NCBI GenBank assembly: GCA_905215385.1
Contig: CAJMPY010000030.1
Coordinates: forward strand, 1-25,286
Direction: 5' to 3'
DNA: 25,286 bases
Source of the DNA: an uncultured bacterium
GTDB taxonomy: Bacteria; Actinomycetota; Coriobacteriia; Coriobacteriales; Coriobacteriaceae
The notes under the pieces are model-generated. The model was not told where the DNA came from. It saw only the letters and a program-made list of their open reading frames with translations, and ran no database searches. The translations under genes were made by a program, and so were the position numbers. Shown in pieces: positions 14,168 to 22,169 of this stretch (position 1 is its first letter; every line of letters begins with the position of its first letter).

Positions 14168-14242
14168 TGGGACAAAATAACCTGTTGTGTTTGTCCCACT
14201 TACTTAAGATTTGGGACAAACAAACCTGGTTATGTTGTTCCA
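14168..14242. promoter_or_regulatory. four-half-site operator array for the Rrf2-type regulator
   Basis: TGGGACAAA (14168-14176), TTTGTCCCA (14190-14198), TGGGACAAA (14212-14220) and GTTGTTCCA (14234-14242) alternate in orientation with starts exactly 22 bp apart. They form two 31-bp imperfect palindromes centred on AACCTGTT/AACCTGGTT. A -10-like TAAGAT (14205-14210) lies between the second and third half-sites, so binding to the array would cover the regulator's own promoter. The regulator's identity as the binder is inferred from adjacency. Confidence 0.6.
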
Positions 14243-14262
14243 GATGCGATGGGAGGGTAGGT

Positions 14263-14694
14263 ATGCTCATTTCTTCTAAGGGCCGCTATGCCCTCCGGTT
14301 AATGATCTATATCGCGGCGCTGGGTGACGCCGAGGGCAAGATTGCTTTGCGCGAGGTTGCCGACCGTGAACATATCTCGCAAAAGTATTTGGAGCAGCTG
14401 GTTCGTCCGCTCATGAAGGCGGGCCTGCTTAAGAGCGTGCGCGGCAAAGGCGGTGGCTACATGATGGCCAAGGATCCCGCCGAGGTGCGTGCTGGCGACA
14501 TCCTGCGCGCTGTCGAGGGCAGCACGGCGCCCGTGGCGTGCGACGGCATCGACAACAGCTGCACCCGCAGCGATTTGTGCTCAACCGTCAAGTTCTGGCG
14601 CGGCCTGGACGACGTGATCGAAAAGTACGTCGACGGCGTGACGTTGGCCGACCTGGCCGCCGTCCCCGAAGTCAACTTCAACATCAAGCTGTAG
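14263..14694 (+). CDS. Rrf2/IscR-type Fe-S-sensing transcriptional regulator
   Basis: A 143-residue Rrf2-family regulator. The winged-helix DNA-binding domain covers about residues 1-68: MLISSKGRYALRLMIYIA, recognition-helix region ISQKYLEQLV, and wing GLLKSVRGKGGGYMMAK. The cluster-binding loop is ACDGIDNSCTRSDLC with Cys93, Cys100 and Cys106, a C-x6-C-x5-C spacing close to IscR (C-x5-C-x5-C), so a [2Fe-2S] cofactor is likely. ATG 14263 is preceded by GGGAGGG; an upstream in-frame start at 14185 lies inside the operator array. It is divergent from the suf operon and probably controls both suf and itself. Whether it is an IscR, SufR-like or RsrR-like protein cannot be decided by sequence alone. 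Confidence 0.88.
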   Translation: MLISSKGRYALRLMIYIAALGDAEGKIALREVADREHISQKYLEQLVRPLMKAGLLKSVRGKGGGYMMAKDPAEVRAGDILRAVEGSTAPVACDGIDNSCTRSDLCSTVKFWRGLDDVIEKYVDGVTLADLAAVPEVNFNIKL

Positions 14695-14833
14695 GTTTAG
14701 CGCAATTCCTTAAGATTTCGCGGAGGGTTGTTGCCGTTTACCGAGGGGTTGTTGTGCAACAACGGGTGAGCTGCAATACTTAATTCTATCTTTGCAAACT
14801 GCACTTTAACTACACCAATGCAGGGAGGATCTT

Positions 14834-16648
14834 ATGCAGCGCAAGCATTCTGCTATTGTCGCGGGCCTGACGCTGGCGCTTTCGTTTGGCGCCGTTTCCG
14901 TGCCGGCACCCGCCGCTGCCGAGGAGCCCACGCCGGGCGTTGCCTCGGATGCGACCGATATCGATAAGGGTCTCTATACCCAGCAGTCCTTCTCGGGCGT
15001 GCTGAGGTCGGTCCAGGGCGTTTCGTTTGTTAACGTGACCCCCGAGATGAAGTACTTTACCAAGTACGAGAGCCATGGCAACTATAACCAGGGCTTTTCG
15101 TATGGCGACGGCTATAACGCGCTGGGTTATTACCAGTTCGACCGTCGATGGTCGCTCATTCCGTTTATGAAGCAGGCCTACAACTACAACCCCGAAAAAT
15201 ACAGCATGCTCAAGGATGCGATTGATCGCGGCAGCGAGATTTCCAACACGAGCAATGCCATGTACGAGAACGGCCAGCTCACCGAGTTGGGCCGTATTGC
15301 GCAGGAGGCTTTCCAAGGTGCTTATAACACCGACCCTGTTGAGTTCTCGGCTCTGCAGGATGCGTATGCGTACAACTCGTACTATGCGGTGACCGAGGCG
15401 TGGCTCAAGAGCGGCCTGGGCATTGATATTTCGGGCCGTGCCGATTGCGTTAAGGGCATGGTGTGGAGCATCACCAACATGTGCGGCACCGGTGGTTGCA
15501 GGGACTTCTTCCGTTGGGCAAACCTTTCTAACAGTATGACTGATCGCGAGTTTGTGACGGCGCTTTCCAACAGTGTGGTCAATAACGTGGCGACCAAGTA
15601 TTCGAGCCAGCCCCAGTATCATGAGGGCTGGAAGAACCGCTACCGCAACGAGCTGAAGGACTGTTTGGTTTATATCGCCGAGGACGAGGCCGCTGCCGCT
15701 GCGACGCCCGTGCAGCCCGAACCTACGCCGGCGCCCTCGCCGACGCCTGATTCGAATGACGACTCGAGCGACGATGCCAACGATGACAGGATGGATGCGC
15801 CCTCGACCGGTGCTGACGGTGATGGCTCTGCTGATGGCACTACCAACAACGGCTCTACCTCGAACGGTTCCGATTCAAACGGCTCTGCTGCGGGCGATTC
15901 GTCTTCAAGCTCTGCCGGCAATACGGACAGCGACGCTTCTGGTTCGACCGGCGCTGGCACCTCTAACTCATCCACCGGCTCGAGCGATTCGTCCATTGGC
16001 ACCGGCTCTAACAACGGCTCCGGCTCTGACGCAACCCCTGGTTCCGATGCTTCCAAGGATGACTCGAATAAGGCGCCGGACGTTCCCGTTGCTTCGCCGG
16101 ACAAGAAGCCTTCTTTCTCCGAGCAGCTTGGCTCTACGCTGGGCTCTTCGCTGATGGCTGGCGTCAATAACGGCTCGACCCAGAACAAGGGCAACTCTGA
16201 TCAGGTTTCCACGGAAAAGATCGAAGCCGCAAAGGGCGACTCCAAGGACAAGGCTTCCGAGAAGACCGAATCCGATAAGGGTTCTAGCTCTGAGGAGAAG
16301 AGCGACAAGTCCGAACAGAAGAAGGACGAGGATAAGAAGTCTGAATCTGAGGAGAAGGACAAGAGCAAGGCCGAGGGCGAAAAGAAACAGTCCGAAGACG
16401 ACGACAAGAGCGGTGCTGACAACCAGGTCCAAGAGCAAAATGACTCCAAAACGGTGACCACCACGACCACGACGACTACAACTACCAAGTCCTCGGGCGG
16501 CAACATGCCCAAGACGGGCGATCTGATTGTGATGGCGAGCCTTGCCAGCGCGAGCTTGGCCACACTGGGCGCTACGTCTATCGTAAGTGGTAAGCATAAG
16601 CTCGATCAGCAGAAGAAGGCTTCTGGGGAGGACGGCTCGGAGGAGTAA
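14834..16648 (+). CDS. sortase-anchored surface protein with a lysozyme-like N-terminal domain
   Basis: A 604-residue precursor. The signal peptide is about 1-29 (hydrophobic core, PAPAAA). A globular region (about 45-280) contains YFTKYESHGNYNQGFSYGDG and NALGYYQFDRRWSLIPF. Glu79 in YESHGNY, followed by ALGYYQF, resembles the catalytic-Glu and Q-F layout of lysozyme/soluble transglycosylase-like folds, suggesting peptidoglycan cleavage. A Ser/Asn/Gly/Asp-rich linker (about 290-420), a Lys/Ser/Glu charged stretch (about 450-540) and a poly-Thr run lead to the sorting signal MPKTG (558-562), a hydrophobic helix and a basic tail. Wall anchoring by a class of sortase accepting xPxTG is expected. 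SD GGGAGG precedes ATG 14834. The enzymatic assignment is tentative; the anchoring is clear. Confidence 0.8.
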   Translation: MQRKHSAIVAGLTLALSFGAVSVPAPAAAEEPTPGVASDATDIDKGLYTQQSFSGVLRSVQGVSFVNVTPEMKYFTKYESHGNYNQGFSYGDGYNALGYYQFDRRWSLIPFMKQAYNYNPEKYSMLKDAIDRGSEISNTSNAMYENGQLTELGRIAQEAFQGAYNTDPVEFSALQDAYAYNSYYAVTEAWLKSGLGIDISGRADCVKGMVWSITNMCGTGGCRDFFRWANLSNSMTDREFVTALSNSVVNNVATKYSSQPQYHEGWKNRYRNELKDCLVYIAEDEAAAAATPVQPEPTPAPSPTPDSNDDSSDDANDDRMDAPSTGADGDGSADGTTNNGSTSNGSDSNGSAAGDSSSSSAGNTDSDASGSTGAGTSNSSTGSSDSSIGTGSNNGSGSDATPGSDASKDDSNKAPDVPVASPDKKPSFSEQLGSTLGSSLMAGVNNGSTQNKGNSDQVSTEKIEAAKGDSKDKASEKTESDKGSSSEEKSDKSEQKKDEDKKSESEEKDKSKAEGEKKQSEDDDKSGADNQVQEQNDSKTVTTTTTTTTTTKSSGGNMPKTGDLIVMASLASASLATLGATSIVSGKHKLDQQKKASGEDGSEE

Positions 16649-16680
16649 TCTTCTAGATCGTTTTCTATAAGAGTTTGGGA

Positions 16681-16716
16681 CGGGGTCCGGTGCGGCGGCA
16701 TCGGGCCCCGTTTTTG
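16681..16716 (+). terminator. terminator of the surface-protein gene
   Basis: CGGGGTCCGGTGC (16681-16693) pairs with GCATCGGGCCCCG (16698-16710), with two G-U pairs, followed by TTTTTGTTG. It lies 32 bases past the stop codon. Confidence 0.9.
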
Positions 16717-16848
16717 TTGTGCAACGATTTGTTATGCCCCCTCGGGGGTCTGCTGCTACCGTTGCCCGAAACGTTTGCATGTCGATATTGTTGCGCTCTA
16801 CCCGCTCGCTACAATGGGCATCGTGCTGCGTTAGAAGGAGAGTTTACG

Positions 16849-18648
16849 GTGTCTGAACAGGCGAATTATGGTGTTGCTCATGCGTTTGGCGCACGGTTGC
16901 TCAGTTATGCGGATAACGCAGCTCTGCCGGTTGATGTACACGACTTTTCCGATGCAATCAATCGGTGTTTACTCGTCGATAAGACTATGTTTATTGCCGA
17001 TATATTGGACAGCGAAGCACCTGTTGCGGTTTGCTGTCGGCCCAAGGGTTTTGGCAAGAGCATGAATCTATCGATGCTCAAGTGCTATTTGGAACGACCT
17101 GATCGCCGGCTGCCGGATCGAAGCCTGTTCGCTGGTACCCAGATTTGGCAGGCGGGCGGCGGTCGCTATCGTGATGAGTACGCGAGTTATCCGGTCATCA
17201 TGCTCGACTTTACAGCTGCCGCTTCGAGGCATGGCGCTGGTGCTGCGGCAGCAATTCGCGGGGCTGTCGTGCGCGAGTGCGCCCGATTACTGCCGCTGCT
17301 TGCCGCGCCTGATCTGTCAAGACGTGAGGTTCGTCTTATCGAGAGGGCGGCGCGTGGGGTGGCCAGCGATAAGGAGATCGATGCGGCGCTTGGCGTGCTT
17401 ATTAAACTGCTCCAGGCAGCTTTCGATGAGCAGGTTGTTCTTCTGATAGACGACTACGACGCGGTATGTCCAAAGCGTTTGGACGCTAAGGACGACGGTA
17501 GCGTGGATTCCCTAGAGTCGCTCAGCCGAATGTTGTTCGACACCATTGCCGATGCCGGCGACTCGTTGCGATTGACGTGTCTGATGTGCGAACGCCCCGG
17601 TCATGCCGAGTTTGCGTTGTCCCAACGTGGGGTTTCCTATCGGTCGGCGACAGCGTTGTCGAGTTGGTGTGATCGATGGTTCGGTTTTTCGGACGACGAA
17701 GTCCAAGTGCTGTTGGATTGCATCGGTCGCAACGGCTGTCTGGATGACGCGCGTGAGTGGCTCGAGGGCTATCTGCTTGGTGGTTTTTATTGCTCGAGCC
17801 CGGAGCGCGTGGTGGACTACGCACATCGCGGTTGCGTCGCGCCCGTTCGGGCAGATCTGTATGGTTACGCCGACCGTCTGAGCGCATGCGTCGGCGACTG
17901 GAATCTCATGCGCCTGTCCGCATTGTTCGATTTACTTGAGGCGCATGGGTTTATTGAGGTGCCAGTGCATGTGCATGCCGAGGAGGCCGATGCCGCCAAG
18001 CCCGAAGATATCTGGACAGCGCTGTATCTGTCTGGATTTCTTACGACGGACATGACGGGGCATTCGGAAAACGGCGCGTGCCTTCGTTCCCTGCGTCTGC
18101 CTAACAACGAAGTGCGTCAGGCGCTCCGTCTTGTAATTCTGGAATGGTTTGAGTGCGCCGTTGAGGACGTTGGAGTTATCGACTCGTTCCATGACGGGCT
18201 GTGTCGAGGAGACGAGGACGCTGTAAAGCAAGCTTTGAGCTGTGCTATCGGCGATCTGGGCATCGATGTGGGCCAATCAGATATGCCGACAGCCTATCAT
18301 CTGGTGCTTCAGGGGCTCTGCTTTGGACTGCCTGGCTATTGCAATCCCAGCTCCAAGCGAAGTGGCGTCTCGGATCGCTGGGATATCCAGGTGATTCCCA
18401 CCGGTCGGGTGTTTGACGTGGCTGACACGTTCGGCATGCTCGATGAGCGACCGCTCATTACGATCAACATGATGTACGACCCTGGCGTCGATGCCCTGGG
18501 CCTGGAACTGTTGGCGGTTCAGGCGCTGCTCGAAATCGAGCGCGACGGCATCGATGATATCCGCGTGCCGCGCCCCGCCGTCGGGCGCATGCGTTGGGGC
18601 TTTGGTTTTGACGGTCAGCGTGTGTCCGTGGTGTGTCAACGACTGTAG
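16849..18648 (+). CDS. AAA-ATPase-like protein with a degenerate PD-(D/E)XK-like C-terminus
   Basis: A 599-residue protein starting at GTG 16849, preceded by AAGGAGAG. It belongs to the AAA-ATPase_like/PDDEXK_9 two-domain group: LLVDKTMFIADIL (41-53), Walker A RPKGFGKSMNLSMLKCYL (64-81), PVIMLDFTA (115-123) and Walker B VVLLIDDYDAVCP (196-208). Relatives usually end with a nuclease-like domain carrying G-x-G-R-x-D and IIEFK-type residues. Here WD (Asp511) remains, but the E-x-K strand reads RPLITINMMYD, so nuclease catalysis seems lost. The closing GFGFDGQRVSVVC still fits the domain's last strand. The biological role of this group is poorly defined; defence or mobile-element links have been suggested. 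It is monocistronic and convergent with the next gene. Confidence 0.75.
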   Translation: MSEQANYGVAHAFGARLLSYADNAALPVDVHDFSDAINRCLLVDKTMFIADILDSEAPVAVCCRPKGFGKSMNLSMLKCYLERPDRRLPDRSLFAGTQIWQAGGGRYRDEYASYPVIMLDFTAAASRHGAGAAAAIRGAVVRECARLLPLLAAPDLSRREVRLIERAARGVASDKEIDAALGVLIKLLQAAFDEQVVLLIDDYDAVCPKRLDAKDDGSVDSLESLSRMLFDTIADAGDSLRLTCLMCERPGHAEFALSQRGVSYRSATALSSWCDRWFGFSDDEVQVLLDCIGRNGCLDDAREWLEGYLLGGFYCSSPERVVDYAHRGCVAPVRADLYGYADRLSACVGDWNLMRLSALFDLLEAHGFIEVPVHVHAEEADAAKPEDIWTALYLSGFLTTDMTGHSENGACLRSLRLPNNEVRQALRLVILEWFECAVEDVGVIDSFHDGLCRGDEDAVKQALSCAIGDLGIDVGQSDMPTAYHLVLQGLCFGLPGYCNPSSKRSGVSDRWDIQVIPTGRVFDVADTFGMLDERPLITINMMYDPGVDALGLELLAVQALLEIERDGIDDIRVPRPAVGRMRWGFGFDGQRVSVVCQRL

Positions 18649-18652
18649 CGGC

Positions 18653-18667
18653 GGGCGAAAGCCCTTT
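18653..18667. terminator. short hairpin between convergent genes
   Basis: GGGC-GAAA-GCCC (18653-18664) followed by TTT lies in the 20-base gap between the ATPase stop and the glycosyltransferase stop. It is short but carries a stable GNRA tetraloop, so it is a plausible weak terminator. Confidence 0.4.
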
Positions 18668-18668
18668 A

Positions 18669-19688
18669 CTACTCGGCGTCCTTCAGGGGCGGCATGGGCT
18701 TCCAGTTGGGATCCTTAACGATCTTGCGTGCGTCCTTCATGCCACGGCGCAGCGCCGGAATACCGGTCTTAAAGCATTTGTCGACTGCTGCCAGACGAAT
18801 GAACTCCTTGCAGAAGGTCGCGGCATTGCCCAGACGGAACAGCACGGGGTGGTAGTCGCCGTAGATCTGCATGTAGCGTGCCAGATAACCGCGGTTGCGC
18901 ATGATGTAGTAGCGGTTGGTGTCGCTCGTGGAGTTGAGCTGGCGCTTGCCGGCGATATCCCAGTTAGAGACGGCGCGGGCGCGCTTGAGCACCACGTCGG
19001 CAACCACGGCGGCGGGGAAGTGCTGGCTGGCCACGTAGCCGTAGCAGGCATCGTCGCCGTAGATAAAGAAGCGCGCGTCGGGCAGGCCAATCTTGTCGAC
19101 CACGCGGCGCGAGAACATGCCGCCCTCAAAGCACAGTTGGTTCATGGTGCGGTAGCCCTCGGGTCCCAAATCCCACTTGGCGATGGGGTTAGGGATGCCG
19201 AGCGAAAGGATGAGCTGGTACTGCCAAAAGAAGGCGCCGCCGTCAAAGTCCAGGCGCGAACCCTGAATGACGTCGTAACGGTCGGTCCACTTGGCCAAGC
19301 GCTCGATGCCTTCGGGGATGACGAGCACGTCGTCGTCCATCACCCAGAACCACTGGGCGCCCAGGTCGTAGGCACATTTGGTGCCGGCGGAGAAGCCACC
19401 CGCGCCGCCACCGTTTTCAAGCTGCGGCGCGTATATAACGCGGTCGGTGCCACCCTGTGAATCGGGCTGGTCGGTGTCGATGCCCCACAGGTTGGCGAGG
19501 CGCTCGTTAAATGCGGTGCACATGGCCTCGGTCTCGCGCGAATTCTCGTTATCGACAATCACGATGCGCCAGGGCGTTGCCGTGAGCTCGGTCATGGAGT
19601 CGAACAAGTTGGCCAGGAGTTCCTGGCGCTTGTATGTGACGACAACGATGGCGAGCTTATCGATGGGGGCGGGAAGGGTTGAAGGCAT
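18669..19688 (-). CDS. family 2 glycosyltransferase (rhamnosyl/galactofuranosyl-type)
   Basis: A 339-residue GT-A enzyme. LAIVVVTYKRQELLANLFDS opens the nucleotide-sugar fold, IVIVDNENSRET follows, and GAGGFSAGTKCAYDLGAQWF leads to the metal-binding WVMDDDV (DDD). FEGGMFSRRVVDKIGLPD and FIYGDDACYGYV fit the acceptor/catalytic region. This layout matches GT2 enzymes related to rhamnosyl- and galactofuranosyltransferases. ATG 19688 is used; its SD (AAAGGA) is rather distant at about 11 bases and directly follows a GC-rich leader hairpin. There is no transmembrane helix, so it is probably a peripheral cytoplasmic enzyme building wall polysaccharide. It diverges from the four-GT cluster on the plus strand. 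Donor and acceptor cannot be read from sequence. Confidence 0.85.
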   Translation of the reverse strand: MPSTLPAPIDKLAIVVVTYKRQELLANLFDSMTELTATPWRIVIVDNENSRETEAMCTAFNERLANLWGIDTDQPDSQGGTDRVIYAPQLENGGGAGGFSAGTKCAYDLGAQWFWVMDDDVLVIPEGIERLAKWTDRYDVIQGSRLDFDGGAFFWQYQLILSLGIPNPIAKWDLGPEGYRTMNQLCFEGGMFSRRVVDKIGLPDARFFIYGDDACYGYVASQHFPAAVVADVVLKRARAVSNWDIAGKRQLNSTSDTNRYYIMRNRGYLARYMQIYGDYHPVLFRLGNAATFCKEFIRLAAVDKCFKTGIPALRRGMKDARKIVKDPNWKPMPPLKDAE

Positions 19689-19707
19689 GGGGCAATATAT
19701 CCTTTCA

Positions 19708-19731
19708 CGCGCGGCGCGCGAGCGCTGCGCG
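19708..19731 (-). promoter_or_regulatory. GC-rich leader hairpin upstream of the minus-strand glycosyltransferase
   Basis: CGCGCGGCG (19708-19716) and CGCTGCGCG (19723-19731) pair over 9 bp with one G-U, immediately before the SD. A candidate -10, TACAAT, lies at 19769-19764 on the minus strand, giving a leader of about 70 bases. Confidence 0.35.
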
Positions 19732-19850
19732 GAAGCTATCGAATACGTCCTTGGGACTGTCCTATTGTAAAGGCTCGGCGCACCTTGACGGCAAGCTTTG
19801 AATAAAACGCAGGAACCTGCCACGGGCCCGCCGCATGACGTGCGGCTACT

Positions 19851-19880
19851 TTGCCCGCAAGAGGCTCCATAGATTATATA
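19851..19880 (+). promoter_or_regulatory. candidate promoter of the four-glycosyltransferase cluster
   Basis: TTGCCC (19851-19856) and TATATA (19875-19880) are spaced by 18 bp, 65 bases before the first glycosyltransferase. The divergent gap 19689-19944 also holds GCCGCA-TGACG-TGCGGC (about 19830-19846), a hairpin of unknown role. Confidence 0.4.
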
Positions 19881-19944
19881 AACGTCCGCTGGCGCGCTGA
19901 CCCTTTGATACCATGAAACGACAGGTATTTCCTAAGGAGCACAT

Positions 19945-21048
19945 TTGTCTACTAACGCCTCTGGCAGCCCTGTTCTGTCGCTGCTTATTCCCATTTACAA
20001 TGTTCAGCGCTACCTGCGCGAGTGTCTCGATTCCGCCCTGGCGCAGACGCTCAAGGATATTGAGATCATCTGCATTAACGACGGGTCGACCGACAACTCG
20101 CCGGCGATTATCCGCGAGTATATGGAGCGCGATGGGCGCGTCAAGATGATCGACAAGGCCAACAGCGGCTACGGCGACTCGATGAACCACGGTCTGGAGA
20201 TGGCGCGTGGCAAGTACGTTGGCATCTTGGAGTCCGATGACTTTATGGCGCCCGACGCACTCGAAAAGCTTGTCTCGGCCGCCGATAGCAATAATGCCGA
20301 CTTTGCGAAGGCGAACTTTGATTTCTACTGGTCTAAGCCCGAGGAGCGCCGTTCGCTGCACGAGATGTTTAAGGCAAGGGATTGTGGCAAACCGGTGCAT
20401 CCCAGCAATACGACGCAGTTCTTTAAGCAAAAACCGTCGATTTGGTCGGCCGTGTACCGTCGTGATTTTCTTGAGCACAACGGTATCAAGTTCCTGCCGA
20501 CTCCGGGGGCATCCTTTCAGGACACGTCATTTGCCTTTAAGGTGATCGCGTGTGCCGAAAAGGCTATTTACCTGCATGATGCCGTGTTGTCGTATCGCCA
20601 GGACAACGAGAATTCCTCGGTCAATTCTTCGGCTAAGGTCTTTTGCGTCAATACCGAGTATGCCGAGATTGAGCGTTGGATTCGAGAGGATTATGCCCGC
20701 GACCACGCAAGTGATGATGTCGCCCGCATGGTCAAGTTCAATCAGCTCATTAAGTACGATTCGTATATGTGGAACTACGTGCGCCTGGCGCCTAAGTTCT
20801 ATAAGGAGTTCTTGGTGCAAATGGCCAAGGAATTTCAGGCGTCCTTGGACGCGGGGGAGTTTTCGCTTGACGACCTCAAGCCGTGGAAGCGCGCGAATCT
20901 CGCTGCCATCCTCAAAGATCCTGAGGGCTGGGTTGACGAGCATCCGAGTTTTGCGACGGATGGTGCCTTGGGGCGTGCTAAGTATTACGCCTCGGTTGGA
21001 GGCCCAGGCGTGGTTGCCGCCTTCCTCATCGAATCGCTGAGGGGGTAG
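19945..21048 (+). CDS. family 2 glycosyltransferase, type A copy 1
   Basis: A 367-residue GT2. TTG 19945 is the start, since TAAGGAG lies at proper spacing and SLLIPIYNVQRYLRECLDSA follows almost at once. Fold and catalytic marks are CINDGSTDNSP, the donor-binding segment KANSGYGDSMNHGLEMARGK, and the DxD-type ESDDF. KPSIWSAVYRRDFLEHNGI and the conserved PTPGASFQDTSF define a subgroup seen again at 22170. The C-terminal ~130 residues are helical and variable. There are no membrane helices, so it is probably cytoplasmic and builds surface polysaccharide or teichoic-acid-like glycan. It is first in a run of four GT genes; the stop at 21048 is 6 bases before the next start. Confidence 0.88.
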   Translation: MSTNASGSPVLSLLIPIYNVQRYLRECLDSALAQTLKDIEIICINDGSTDNSPAIIREYMERDGRVKMIDKANSGYGDSMNHGLEMARGKYVGILESDDFMAPDALEKLVSAADSNNADFAKANFDFYWSKPEERRSLHEMFKARDCGKPVHPSNTTQFFKQKPSIWSAVYRRDFLEHNGIKFLPTPGASFQDTSFAFKVIACAEKAIYLHDAVLSYRQDNENSSVNSSAKVFCVNTEYAEIERWIREDYARDHASDDVARMVKFNQLIKYDSYMWNYVRLAPKFYKEFLVQMAKEFQASLDAGEFSLDDLKPWKRANLAAILKDPEGWVDEHPSFATDGALGRAKYYASVGGPGVVAAFLIESLRG

Positions 21049-21054
21049 GTCGGT

Positions 21055-22095
21055 ATGGGAAAGGCCTCGTGTCCTAAAGCTACCATTGTCGTCCCCGTTT
21101 ACAACTCTGCGCGCTCCATTCAGCGATGCGTCGATTCGCTGTTGGCCCAGTCCGAGCGCTCGATTCAGGTTGTCTGCGTCAACGACGGTTCGACCGATGA
21201 TTCGTTGAACGTGTTGCGCCAGATCGCGCAGGCCGACGATCGCGTACTGGTGATTGATCAGGAAAACGCGGGCGTCTCGTGTGCTCGAAATGCCGGTATC
21301 GATGCCGCCGAGGGCGACACCGTCTTTTTTGTGGACGCTGACGATTACATCGATGCCCAGACGGTCGAGCGCGTGCTGCATGCCATGGAGTCTGCAGATG
21401 CCGCGGCCGCCGTTTTTGGCGGCGTCTGTGAACCTGCCGATGCTGCCCCCAAACGCGTCCAGCAACTCATGAGCCCCAAAGCTGGTATCTTTGGCGCCCG
21501 TGATCCCCAACTGCTGTTCCATTCGAATGCGCAGCCCTATGCCTGCCGTGCGGCTTTTTCGCGCGAGCTGCTCAATCGCGAAGGCATTCGCTTCGCCCCC
21601 GGTTTGGCTTTGGGCGAGGACGTCGTCTTCCAATTTGCGGTTTATGCGCTTGCCCGCAAGATCGTCGTCATGCCGGACAAGTTCTACCACTACGTGATGG
21701 AGAGCGAATCGGCGACGCACGAGTTCAACAGTGCCGAGGCTCGCGCCAAAAAGCTTGACGCCCACATGAGGATGCTCGAGGAAGTCTTGGAGGACTGGGC
21801 GGCCTACGGTCTTTTGGACCTGTGCCCCGGCGAGCTGATCACCTGGTTCCTGGACCTTATTGTGTTTGATTTGGCGCGCTTGGATTCCGATGACTTCCAT
21901 CGCGTGGCGGCTCGCGTCAACATGGGCCTCACGACGTTTTTGGGAACGGAGTGGGCGGATATGCCTGCTAAGGGCGCCGTTCGCCGTGTTGCCCACAAGC
22001 TCGTTGCGGCGACCTCGGGCGTTTCAATGGCAGACGCCACGCAGTTCTATCTTTCGACTCGCGGTCTCAAAGCCTGCCTGGAGCGCTTTCTCTAA
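21055..22095 (+). CDS. family 2 glycosyltransferase, type B copy 1
   Basis: A 346-residue GT2 with ATIVVPVYNSARSIQRCVDS, CVNDGSTDDSL, QENAGVSCARNAGIDAAEGD, and the metal-binding FFVDADDYID. The acceptor region includes GEDVVFQFAVYALARK. This is the SARNAG subtype, distinct from the GYGDSMN subtype of its upstream neighbour. The C-terminal region (AHMRMLEEVLEDWAAYGLLD; ITWFLDLIVFDLARL) aligns in pattern with the gene at 23301. It starts 6 bases after gene A, so the two are co-transcribed and probably act on the same glycan. Donor and acceptor are unknown. Confidence 0.88.
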   Translation: MGKASCPKATIVVPVYNSARSIQRCVDSLLAQSERSIQVVCVNDGSTDDSLNVLRQIAQADDRVLVIDQENAGVSCARNAGIDAAEGDTVFFVDADDYIDAQTVERVLHAMESADAAAAVFGGVCEPADAAPKRVQQLMSPKAGIFGARDPQLLFHSNAQPYACRAAFSRELLNREGIRFAPGLALGEDVVFQFAVYALARKIVVMPDKFYHYVMESESATHEFNSAEARAKKLDAHMRMLEEVLEDWAAYGLLDLCPGELITWFLDLIVFDLARLDSDDFHRVAARVNMGLTTFLGTEWADMPAKGAVRRVAHKLVAATSGVSMADATQFYLSTRGLKACLERFL

Positions 22096-22138
22096 TTCCA
22101 AGCGCTGCCGCCCGCCGCAACTCGGCTGCTAAAATAAC

Positions 22139-22161
22139 CCTGTTACACGCTATTCAACAGG
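22139..22161 (+). promoter_or_regulatory. inverted repeat overlapping the SD of the third glycosyltransferase
   Basis: CCTGTT (22139-22144) and AACAGG (22156-22161) are perfect inverted arms; the right arm overlaps the SD AGGAGG (22159-22164). A -10-like TAAAAT (22130-22135) sits just upstream. It may be a weak translational hairpin or an operator; only six base pairs support it. Confidence 0.3.
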
Positions 22162-22169
22162 AGGTTCTC

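Noticed and set aside
20527..21996. 489-codon open frame on the minus strand
   Set aside because: Antisense to two clear GT2 genes; no start signal or motif.
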